A DNA stretch of 64,000 nucleotides from Adineta steineri (lineage: Eukaryota; Rotifera; Eurotatoria; Adinetida; Adinetidae): positions 71,647 to 135,646 of the forward strand of contig CAJNOI010000158.1 of assembly GCA_905250115.1 (NCBI GenBank). The letters run 5' to 3'. Numbering within the stretch: position 1 is the first letter of the stretch; each line of letters opens with the position of its first letter. Both the position numbers and the translations under genes were made by a program. The notes under the pieces were generated by a model. It did no database searches. It saw only the letters and a list, made by a program, of their open reading frames with translations, and was not told the DNA's origin. Positions 23,101 to 32,214 of this stretch are shown in pieces.

Positions 23101-24838
23101 AACATGTTCGAACGTTGTCACATCTTGAATATATATTATCACAGGGCCAATCTGAGCAGTAGGCTTCGTCTATATAAACTTTATTATCGGCATAAATCTT
23201 CAACGGTGCTTTATTGCAAATTGCCTCGAATGGAAATGTTTCCTGATCTTCACTCAAACTTTCTGGACAATGATCTATACTAAGTAAAGGCGACAGACAA
23301 TTCTCTCCATCAAGACAATCAATTCGATATTTGTCACCTAACATGCAACTCATGGCAGAATTTTCATCGTCACGCAAATAACAGTCATAAATCTGATCGA
23401 GGATACGATGCTTAGAAATTCTTTTTGACGAGCTTTGACAGGAATATAGAGATGAATGATTATTATTATCAGCTGTATGATATGTAATGGAACAAAATCG
23501 AAAAAATTCATCGATCCAGATGATTATATTAGTCCAAGGATTAGTAATATGTATATCTTTTTCTGGAAGATCATCACTATGTAAACAAGTTAGATTTTCA
23601 TACGAAGATGTAGGTTCAAGAAAATCACACAATTGTTCATCATAACAAATGTAATCAGGTACCATATCTGTATTAATATTTTGTTCCAATCGAGAACGTA
23701 TGTAGACAAAACGAATATGACCAAAATGAATCGAGTTAATTGGGAATTGAAATATTTCTGTACAATCATCAAGAAATTCTAATAATGAATTATTCAAACG
23801 TAAAATTTCACATGAAATATTGTTGATTTGATGAACGAGTGTAGTAAGACAATTGAGAGCAATCCAACATTTTTCTGATAAATTTCCTTTTGCAAATGTC
23901 GATTCTATTAAGGAAGTATGACGGCCATTTTTACAACTGTCGAACTTCCCTACACATTGTCCATCTCCACAAGCAAACTGACGCCAATTTGGTCGACACA
24001 TATGTTCTTCACATCGAAAAGATGGATCTTTAAAACAAGAATTAATGTCACTTTTAAATATTTCATCTGATCGATCGAGACAATCCGTATCATCCAAACC
24101 ATTTCCCCATAAGACATCTGGAATACATAAACCATTATGACATCGAAATTGATTCTCTTCACATTCATTTAATTCCATCTTATAACATTCAGCCTCATCT
24201 TCACCACCGAGACAATCTACATGTTCATTGCATACTTCACGCCAATCTAAACATAAAGATGATTCACCACGGTCACAATGAAGATGAATGTAACATGGTA
24301 ACTGTGCCACCGTATCAGACGTCTCTGGATAGCCCAATCTTCTACTAAATTGACTTTCAACTATTTGGGCAACGAATGTATTCTCGCTAGGATCGAATGA
24401 ATATTGACATCGAGAACCAAACCATGGTCGAGTACAATTATAAAAATGCTCATTTAACGAACTATTTAATTCAATCAAATAGAATTGATATCGTTCAGCG
24501 AGATCGATGGATGCTGACCATGAGAGAAGTTGCTGAACAGTGATATTACCGAGATACAGATCCTCAAAAGACAATAATTTACCGTTGGTCTCGATAAAAT
24601 TGCCATATGGCATATTGCTTCCATCAGTTGGACGAAAGCAATATGGAATCAGCTCTTCAGTGACATCAGCTAATCCTTGATAAGCCACGGCTTCCTTTCG
24701 AGAGTAATAATACAAACAATCAAACTGTAGCGTATTGTTGTTCATTATTGATACACTTTCTTGAATATTTAAATGACAATTGATCATTTTGAATTGATAT
24801 AAAACTATCAATACAAACTGGAAAGTTATTACTTTCAT
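20171..24838 (-). CDS. Giant LDLa/EGF-ectodomain 7TM receptor, intronless
   Basis: A single open frame of 1555 residues. Residues 1-21 form a signal peptide (hydrophobic FVLIVLYQF). The ectodomain has LDL-receptor class A modules with Ca-binding acidic ends near 180-260 (CNEHVDCLGGEDEAEC, CLDRSDE) and 585-675 (DCFGSSDE, CDGTTDCEPSKDDEKF). EGF-like modules lie near 755-790 (CLCPPSYYGDLC), 905-945 (CWCSQGWSGKYC), 960-1045 (CLCSEQFFGLRC) and 1170-1210 (CQDCFFGDRC). From about residue 1235 a class A 7TM domain follows: VVGVVNAILAIFVF (TM1), GYYLLASSVTSL (TM2), ACVAIERVYTV (an ERV variant in place of DRY) and a short basic tail. It resembles the small receptors nearby, so it looks like an ectodomain joined to that receptor type. 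The absence of introns over 4.7 kb contrasts with other multi-domain genes here. Ligand and signalling unknown. Confidence 0.9.
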   Translation of the reverse strand: MKVITFQFVLIVLYQFKMINCHLNIQESVSIMNNNTLQFDCLYYYSRKEAVAYQGLADVTEELIPYCFRPTDGSNMPYGNFIETNGKLLSFEDLYLGNITVQQLLSWSASIDLAERYQFYLIELNSSLNEHFYNCTRPWFGSRCQYSFDPSENTFVAQIVESQFSRRLGYPETSDTVAQLPCYIHLHCDRGESSLCLDWREVCNEHVDCLGGEDEAECYKMELNECEENQFRCHNGLCIPDVLWGNGLDDTDCLDRSDEIFKSDINSCFKDPSFRCEEHMCRPNWRQFACGDGQCVGKFDSCKNGRHTSLIESTFAKGNLSEKCWIALNCLTTLVHQINNISCEILRLNNSLLEFLDDCTEIFQFPINSIHFGHIRFVYIRSRLEQNINTDMVPDYICYDEQLCDFLEPTSSYENLTCLHSDDLPEKDIHITNPWTNIIIWIDEFFRFCSITYHTADNNNHSSLYSCQSSSKRISKHRILDQIYDCYLRDDENSAMSCMLGDKYRIDCLDGENCLSPLLSIDHCPESLSEDQETFPFEAICNKAPLKIYADNKVYIDEAYCSDWPCDNIYSRCDNVRTCFDGRDELNCDQRWCSSDTFACISPINYTLLCLSVTRINDNVIDCFGSSDEPMFCLKRYPSSMDSVRFLCSNSNTCLPLSKLCDGTTDCEPSKDDEKFCTGHRIICDEKLIGNISIVEDLLCHANEKSRRRFFSVDTSINYPSLESSVQDKFDDSPNESYVTLDNTQSWGDNYPWPWVCNRGLFVRVAFNNGTIENRCLCPPSYYGDLCQYQNQRVSITLRSTAMNRYASYALVLMLIDDDDEEEQIESYDQSVYIAKHSCSLKVNRYLLYSTRPKNTLKNYSVRLHVFEKTKMIYIGSWHFTINFLFLPVNRLVASVSIPDIKGPISGNCEKDCKNGKCVQYLNKKRSFCWCSQGWSGKYCHIRINCESCSKDSICIGTSNNRAICVCPLTKFGPRCFLKVSCPLDACLNGGQCVSDVSSTRSNYRCLCSEQFFGLRCEHMRSRLDVSLNKIDSPPYIVAYFISTSNKSNPTTSIILEKVTLFQRIITFHMSVPYNLVVVKVKEKFYLVVIQQSPQKKISTIIHPNRECFPIESLFNPDMMAMSHSRRLRFYHNLCQNNSNLQCFIDERYLCLCTRERHANCMDFDRHKNLACVEKIECENGIECLEDHPSCPSTRICVCQDCFFGDRCQFYAKGFGITLDEILGYEIERNINILSQPLSVQVSGIITMIMFVVGVVNAILAIFVFIDKKAREVGCGYYLLASSVTSLIIVILFTIKFWILFFSQIDQSNHRSLAITSGFAIEIPLKIFLYMDNWLSACVAIERVYTVVKRMSFNKKKSKKVAKYVICCLPIIIIVLMIPQLLNLVEFDDEKEDRTWCLMRYRVWLQIYNLTLISFHFCVPLLINLLSSVFIIITTARQRSTTLTNNQCFQHLFNKLKQYKHLLLSPLMLVALSSLHVGITFSMDCKKSSYRFRLHLIGYFLSFIPSTLVFIIFILPSRTYRKTFKDAVIRFRRRFSFYRPTVEKLVAIKAAIENK

Positions 24839-26436
24839 TGTAGATGCTTTATTATTCTTTTTTAACCGAGTGTATATGCTGAAATTGTTTTACATCTAAA
24901 AGCACGCTTGCAAACGGAAACAATTTTACATATATGAAGTCAATTATATGTTAAAACACAAAAGTAAATATATCTGAAATACAATAGAAACATTCTCAAA
25001 TGTTTATCTTTATAAACGCAAAATTCACTAACAACTATCGTAGTAGTATGAAACCTAGCAGCACAAAAGTAGAATGATGTCGATAGCGATTATCACGTTG
25101 ACATGTTAATTTAGAGTAATTCTTCAAAAAGATATCAAAATCATAACAATTCAAAGTTAGTTTGAAAACTATTTATCAGTTCTGAATAATGTCAAAATTA
25201 TTCCATATAAAATAATCCGATTTTGTAAACAAAATGTGATGGTGTCGGTTCCAACGGTTTATTCTACTCAGTTTTTGGCAATTTCAATAGAGAACAAAAA
25301 AATTTATTCTCGAATATTTTATTCGACTTACCAATTTCAAGAAGTCAACGTTGAAAAAGCACATAAAAATACAATGAACTGATATCGTTTGAGGTTTTGA
25401 AGGATTAGAATCGTAACCTTCTACTAATGTATATATATATAAATGTGTGTGTGTGTCTTCAAAGTGACAAATAAGTTAACTGATAATAGAATAATTCAAT
25501 CATGGAAAGCAGGATGCTTCAAACAGGAAGCAAACGACGTGGCAAGTAAAAGGCAACAATTATATTCTACAAATATCATGTGCGCGGGTATTTTTTAAAT
25601 TGTCTTTATCCTATAGATTTTTAGGAAGCAATCAATTTATATCACATCAACGATTATGAATTTTGGATAAGATAAAAATCAAAAAAATATAGCTATGTTA
25701 CTGTTGCTGGTATTTATCTTGTAAAATGATCGAATATAAATGACTAGTTAACATAAGTCAATCTATACGACATACACACACTTCACTACCCACGCTAAAT
25801 CAATAAACCTATATTAGCAAATAAGGTATAGGGAAATACCTTTTGTATAGTCAACATTTTCTGCCTATCGTTATCTCCGTTTGTATTACAAGTAGTAGCC
25901 ATCGAGATCAAATATCGTTAAATATGTTTTCATGATTACAGTACGTTCCGTATGTGCTAAGAAGTGAAATTTATAGCTTTAACATTGTTGGATAGTTCTG
26001 TTCACATGCAAAAAAACGTCGACTGAAAAGACTTCTAAACTTCGATATAAGGCACCCTGAGTGTTTTCGTTTTGAGCACAGTATAGAATAAATTGAGTTT
26101 AAACATAGTGCACAATCAAATGATATGACGGTTGAAGTGCCAAAATAAAGAGAGAAAAAAAACAATATATTATACAGAAGTAGCTGAAATAGCAAACAAT
26201 AAATGAATACCGAACATATAAAAGACAATACTTGCTACTCGAATATCAATCGATCAGACTTCACCTATTATTATGTTATCAACAAAATTTTAATAAGCTT
26301 CGATTATTTATTACGAATTGAAATTTTTCTTATTATTTTCTTGACATAAAATAAAAACGGAAGATCAACAAAATGACTTTTTTAATATTTTCTTGATTAA
26401 ATGTTAATAATTAATGTAGTATTATATCATCGGTGA
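24839..26436. other. Intergenic region, no gene supported
   Basis: 1.6 kb of AT-rich DNA between the large receptor's 5' end and the defensin-like gene's 3' end. It holds a short AT/GT microsatellite near 25429-25456. A minus-strand open frame at 25971-26228 has hydrophobic and Cys residues but no family resemblance and was not accepted. Confidence 0.5.
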
Positions 26437-26747
26437 TCATAGGATGCATACACATAGTGTGTAATTCGAGTCACGACTGCAACGGCCAGTTTTGTAGTCG
26501 AGTATTTCGCAGTGTACTCTGCATGTATGTTCATGTCTATCATTTGGACCGTTGCAACCCCAATCTCCACGTCTAATTGAGGGGTCATCAGACATATCTT
26601 CTTCTGAAAGTATAAATTAAATAGTCAAACGCATATATCTTATATAAATGACATACCTATCTCAGCACTATTTTTCAATGGAATGCTGTGAATAGCATAC
26701 AATAAAACAGCCATGAATAAGATAAAAAACAATCGGTTTGCATTCAT
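26437..26747 (-). CDS. Defensin-like (CS-alpha-beta) secreted peptide, two exons
   Basis: Exon 1 (26747-26657) and exon 2 (26603-26437) join across a 53-bp GT...AG intron to 258 nt, or 85 residues. Residues 1-22 form a signal peptide (NRLFFILFMAVLLYAIHS). An acidic propiece follows (EIEEDMSDDPS), then a dibasic RR at 41-42, a plausible processing site. The mature part carries six cysteines, with C58-x3-C62 (CRVHC) and C81-x-C83 (CVC) as in the cysteine-stabilised alpha-beta fold of invertebrate defensins; the remaining cysteines are C47 and C72. An expected role is secreted antimicrobial defence. Evidence is the signal peptide, cysteine spacing and correct splice phase; a toxin-like or signalling peptide of the same fold cannot be excluded. 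Confidence 0.78.
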
Positions 26748-29700
26748 TGTTTAGTAATTTTCGTTTCGAATGATATTAAAAGTTGAGATACAGATTTCAA
26801 CACAGTGAAGACCGTATTTATAATCATAATTTCCGTATCTTATCTACTTTTTTGTTTGAGCAGGTGACAATCATCACATACGGAAAAAACCGTGTTATTC
26901 ATAGAATAAACAGAAGTGATATTACAAGGAAGTGACACAATATTCATTCATTTGATATATCAAATGAATCATATAATTTTATGATTGTTTTAGTGACACT
27001 ATTNNNNNNNNNNNNNNNNNNNNNNNNNNNNNNNNNNNNNNNNNNNNNNNNNNNNNNNNNNNNNNNNNNNNNNNNNNNNNNNNNNNNNNNNNNNNNNNNN
27101 NNNTTTTTTTCAAATTTGAAGATCTGTCTAAGTATATAAACGTGTGTAAGTAGTATTTGAACATTACAAATAATATAGGGCGAGGATATAATTTTATCAT
27201 ACTTTTTTTATTTATTAATAGAAAGTTTATTGGGTATGAAATATTTTTAAATTTCTGTTCGTATATAAAATGAATTTTACGGATTTGAAAGAGTCGTATT
27301 AATAGTTTATAGTCCAATACTGTCTTGAATACTATTAAATATAAAACATGGATGTTTAATTAACCCTTTCTACGTCAAATAAATATATAAATGGTATTTA
27401 AAAATAGACTTTGCTCTATGAGAAGCATCTCATCGTAATACATGTCTGAAAAATGTAATTTAGAGAATTTAATTATTCATTTGTTACATTTTCATTTATA
27501 ATAAATATTCAGTGGAATAAAACAAAGCATTTATTTCATGTAAAGTGCAATTGTATATTTTACACACATGTAATACTTGAAATTGAATTCAACTATTGTT
27601 TTAACCCTTTCATCAAGATGATAAAGGGTATACAAAGTGAGGGTGAAGGAGCATCTCTAAAGTGAATGAAAGTGAACAGTTCAATAGTTGAATTTAAATT
27701 TCGTGTTTGACACTGCTGAAAAATAAACATAAAAGAAATACTGATAAGTATTTCGCATCTTGAGCGTGAGTGGTTGTGAATGAAAGTGACGACGAATAAT
27801 TAATACTATCACGCAATTCCACCCTCTCTCTAGAAAGGTCAAGAGTGATCGGTATGAAACACAAACCTGACTTCAATATTTATCTCGAAAGAGTTATTCG
27901 TAACATTTTCTTTATTCAAACTGATAAATTCCAAATTTTATTAGTTTGTAAAAGATTTACATCAAAATTTTTTCCACGCACCAAGATTATACGACACCCT
28001 TAAGATAGGTGTTGCAATGTTTTGTAAATGTTGAATAGTAATTACTTTTCACACATAGAGTCATATCTGATTATGTCGATAAATTACTATTACACTCAAT
28101 ATAAATTATTATTGATATTTAATTGATTTTTTTCCGAATATTAAATTAATTGAAACAATATACATCAAAATCTCTAATGATTATTGCTTAAACGATTTGG
28201 TTATTTTCTCACACAGTCTGTTTCTGATCATATGACAAACATGACGATCTTATTGATTTCCATCAAAAACATCCGTTTCTGCCAGCAGCTATCGTTCTTG
28301 CTGTTACATATGATAAAAAATAAGGTCATATGCCTTCCGGTTGAGAAAAATAATATGCTAAAACAGTATCTTTTTCATACACAACAACATTTTAGTCTTA
28401 ATCATTTCTGTATATTATAGTTATTAGAATTGACATGTGTATTAAACAAAAAAAATGTGAGTAATTATGTTTATGAATCTAAAAATCAATACACAATTCT
28501 ATTTATCCTAAGTTCAGACCCATAGAACTTGTAACTTTTATTCTATTAACTATGACATTTCTACAATAAAAAAGATAATTGTTTGTTATTGTTTTTACTC
28601 AGTTAGAATCATTATAAAACCTGTATCTGTTAGTAATTAATCTCAATTGTATGAATCATTTGAATAATAAAAAACAAACTGTCTCGTATAGTTTTCTTAA
28701 TATCTATTATTGTTAGTAAAAATTAAAATTTATTACTCGAAAGAAGAAGTTGTGAATTATACAAACAAACTTGCATCTACTAGATTGGATTTATTGTGTG
28801 TCAGGATTAAATATGGTTAAAAACACAACTTTCCGGTTTCTTATTTCTAGACAATTAGTATATGCTATCTAGTATAGAATAAAGATGAAAAATAAATATG
28901 ACTAGCATTATACTAATCTTGTATAGCATAGCAAACAAAAATAAGTGTGTTGAAGATTAGAATATTGCTCTAGATTTTGAAAGATTATTTTAGAAATTCA
29001 TAAAAAATTCTAAGTGAATATAGAAACATAATAGTAATTCTTTTTTCTTTGATAGTCTTTTTATCATTTTGAGCAATTGAGAAAAACACAATCATTCAAT
29101 CATATGAATAATAAAAGAAGAGAATAAAATCGAATGACGATTGTCAATATATGATTAGAAATATTTTATCTTATATATATATATATAAATACAAGTGATC
29201 TCTAATATAAAAATGTCAATGTAATTGATATTCTCAACAGTTTCCATCTGTATTTAATTAAGACTATAATAAATCTGTTTGCATCTCTTCCTATTTTTAT
29301 TGTTATATTGGATCTTTTTGCAACAAAACTTGTTTTTCTTTTCTCTCTTAGATCTTTTATTTTAGCGACAGACTGAATATTTGTTTGTTTCCCTATTGAT
29401 TTATGACTATTTATAACCAATCATACTTCATTCATATTCAACATATTCTCTAATCAAATGCTGATCAATTCATGATCTACGATATACTAAACTAATCAAT
29501 AAAAAAGAATCGAATAGTATATGCCTATTCCAAAGAGTTTCATACAAACAATTCATGCAAGTAAACAATACATTTTATATTACTGTAGTAGAAGACAATA
29601 GAATTAAAAAGAGAATATACATTGATTAGCAAATTATACTATATGTTAAGTAAATATTTTTAAATATATTTGTGTCTGTAATTGAAAAAACGGCTCCTTT

Positions 29701-30563
29701 TCCAGAACAAAACAGTGAGAATTAATGCACCGTTTTCTAATCGTTTCCGCCCGTTTCTGATGATCGTCCTGGGTATTCGGTTAAAAAGAACAAAAAATAA
29801 ATGCACGCAAATAATAAACGTAGTTTCATACATAATAAATGCATAAAAAATGATTGGCACCATTTGTATTTTATATTTTTCTTTTCTTTTCAAGATTCTA
29901 CTATATCTTTATTTGATTTTCTTATCAGAATGATTCTTCATAAAACAATATATTTTATTTATCTGCATAAAAGTAATTACTACAAATAATATTATCAGTT
30001 TGACTAAATGAGAATAAAGAGCTTTAATACTTCCTATTGACAATGTCAGATCTCCCACATACACCTACATATATATTTTCTTTTTTGACATTATAGTATT
30101 TTTTTATTTAACCACATATAGTTCGTGATGATTGTTATTATTTATGTGATATAGAAAATATCTTTGTAAGTTCGTCATTTATTTTGATATAAAACAGAAT
30201 TATATTAAATATACTTCTTATTTCGTAGGTCATTGAATAAAAATAGGAACATTATGCTCAATGATAAGATCCAGATAAATCCTGGAATGAAACATTTTTC
30301 TTTTGTTTTGTTATAGAAGAGAATAGAAGTCAAAAATAACTTGGAGTAAAAAAAGTTCTTTCATTATAATCAATTATATTGAAGAGAACTTATGACATCC
30401 TCATTATGAATGAACTTTTCTTTTCTTCTTTTTTTTTGTTATCTTATTTTTCTCCAAATTATCACGAATCTTTTAGATACTATTTTCTTTTTCTTCATTA
30501 TTTATCTTCTAATTAAAAACTTGTCAAATAGTATATGATTTACAAACAATAGATTACATCAAT
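26748..30563. other. Long intergenic region with an assembly gap
   Basis: 3.8 kb with no supported gene. It includes the 100-N gap and several short open frames of low-complexity composition. Around 27605-27628 CCCTTTCATC and GATAAAGGG can form a small hairpin. No transposase or tRNA was recognised. Confidence 0.5.
27004..27103. other. Assembly gap (100 N)
   Basis: One hundred consecutive N, the usual placeholder for a scaffold join of unknown length. The open frame reading through it is meaningless. Confidence 0.99.
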
Positions 30564-31532
30564 ATGATTGCACATAAAATAATGATTATTTCGGGAATAT
30601 TTATGTGTATATTGGGTTTAATTGGAAATATTTTAAATATTTGTATATTCACAATATGGTCTCGTTCAAAAAAATCTTCTCATCGACATACACACAGCAA
30701 TAATCGATCAGTTAATAGTCCTTTATATTTATTTGCATCATCAATTGCTAATTTAATTATAATACTTTATCCATTATTAACACGTATTATGTTCGATGGC
30801 TATCAATATAAAATAACACAAACAAATGTTTTTATTTTATGTAAATTACGATATTATTTTTTACATACATTTTATCTAATATCATTAACATGTATTTGTA
30901 TGGCAACATTCGATAGATATTTAATATCATCACGTGATGTTCATCTAAGAGAATTAAGTCCAACAAGACATCGAACAATAATTATTATTTTAATTATTTG
31001 TACTCTTATTGGATTACATAATATTCCACTTATTATTTTTTTTAATCTTTCAAATAATGGTCAATGTATTATTTATTCAATAACATATTCGTATTATTAT
31101 TTATATGTTTTTCGAATATTATTACAAGGAATAATACCAATTATATTTCTTTCGTTATTTGGAATATTAACATTCAGACAATTGAAAATCTTAGCACAGC
31201 ATAGTGCATGTAACCATATAAATAGTGATAGACAATTAGCACGTATGCTTCTATTAATTTCGATTACTATAATTATATCAACAATTCCGAATTGTATTGA
31301 ACAAATCTATGATATTATAATGAATCATACAAATTCTAAACCTTCATCAAAATTTTTTCTCTATCATGTTATTTCATCAATATTATTCTATACAAATCCT
31401 GTTACGAGTTTTTATATTTTCTATATATCAACACCAAATTTTCGTACTCAACTTCGAAATTTAATTACATATAAAAAACATCATGATTATCTAATTAATC
31501 ATCAAATACATTCAACAAATTATAATAAATAA
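30564..31532 (+). CDS. Rhodopsin-like 7TM receptor, paralog of the gene at 2843
   Basis: An intronless 322-residue class A GPCR. TM1 has GLIGNILNICIFTIWSRS, nearly the phrase of the gene at 2843. TM2 is LYLFASSIANL, followed by YPLLTRIMFDGY. TM3 ends in ATFDRYLISS with a conserved Cys before it (FILCKLRYY). TM7 is NPVTSFYIFYISTPNFR. Compared with the 349-residue paralog it lacks the Ser-rich C-terminal extension. Differences are spread through loops and the intracellular loop 3 region (QLKILAQHSACNH against QLKTIKTRHHHRP). The two lie 27 kb apart on the same strand. Predicted plasma-membrane peptide receptor. Confidence 0.87.
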   Translation: MIAHKIMIISGIFMCILGLIGNILNICIFTIWSRSKKSSHRHTHSNNRSVNSPLYLFASSIANLIIILYPLLTRIMFDGYQYKITQTNVFILCKLRYYFLHTFYLISLTCICMATFDRYLISSRDVHLRELSPTRHRTIIIILIICTLIGLHNIPLIIFFNLSNNGQCIIYSITYSYYYLYVFRILLQGIIPIIFLSLFGILTFRQLKILAQHSACNHINSDRQLARMLLLISITIIISTIPNCIEQIYDIIMNHTNSKPSSKFFLYHVISSILFYTNPVTSFYIFYISTPNFRTQLRNLITYKKHHDYLINHQIHSTNYNK

Positions 31533-32214
31533 TTATTAAAAAAATAAAAAATGACAGGTTTTGTTTTCTTCATTTAAAATAAATTGCAGCAGATGCATTC
31601 CAATTGAGTATTATTGCGTGTTTTGATTTTGTTTCTATTCATACGCAATATGATTAATTAAAATAAGAGGAGCAAGAAAAGTTTTTTTGAACTGAATCTC
31701 CATCTCAAGTATTTTTTAAAAATGTTAGGTATGCTATTTGTATTGTGTGGGTGAACATGGCGTAGTTTTAATTATTGAAATACTTGAAACTATATTTCAC
31801 GTTAAATATGGTATTTATTTAATGTACAATGTCAATCAAGAATTTCTAGTTTTTTCTCTATTACTCATTGAACCTTGTAAAACAAGATGTTTTTTACGTC
31901 ATTATTATATGATGATAAAAAACAGATGTAATATTTTAAGGACTTGATCTGACAATTTTCAACGAAGAAGAACAAAGCATGATATATACTACACATATTT
32001 CAATTGAATTATTTATCAATACGATTAAGACAATATTCTACGAATTTCATATCTATATTTGTAAAAACTATTCTTAGATCTTCTCCAATTTAGGTTGAGT
32101 GTGGGCGGGATATTTATTCACACCCACACTGTAATATAATAAAAAATTAATTTGAATACATTTTTATTATGATTTCAAATCAAAAAAATAAAAATTTTTA
32201 AAATAAAATTTGTT
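31533..32214. other. Convergent intergenic region with a hairpin
   Basis: 0.7 kb between two genes that converge (receptor + and PRC1-like -), so it holds both 3' ends. The hairpin at 32096-32131 lies here. No gene seen; the open frame at 31738-31947 has no recognisable content. Confidence 0.5.
32096..32131. repeat. Short hairpin AGTGTGGGCG / CACCCACACT
   Basis: AGTGTGGGCGGG pairs with CACCCACACT (32121-32130) around an AT-rich loop, the cleanest stem of the hairpin group. It sits between the converging 3' ends of a 7TM gene and the PRC1-like gene. Confidence 0.6.

Noticed and set aside
25971-26228. Possible second small cysteine-containing secreted peptide
   Set aside because: Cysteine spacing fits no known fold and the frame is mostly AT-driven hydrophobic codons.
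26979-27317. Open frame across the 100-N gap
   Set aside because: Reading through unknown bases is not evidence of coding.
27359-27628. TTAACCCTTT words suggesting piggyBac ends
   Set aside because: The two copies are in direct orientation and no matching inverted end or TTAA-flanked unit was found.
29660-29893. Basic 77-codon minus-strand frame
   Set aside because: No family resemblance and no splice context; may be repeat-derived but unsupported.
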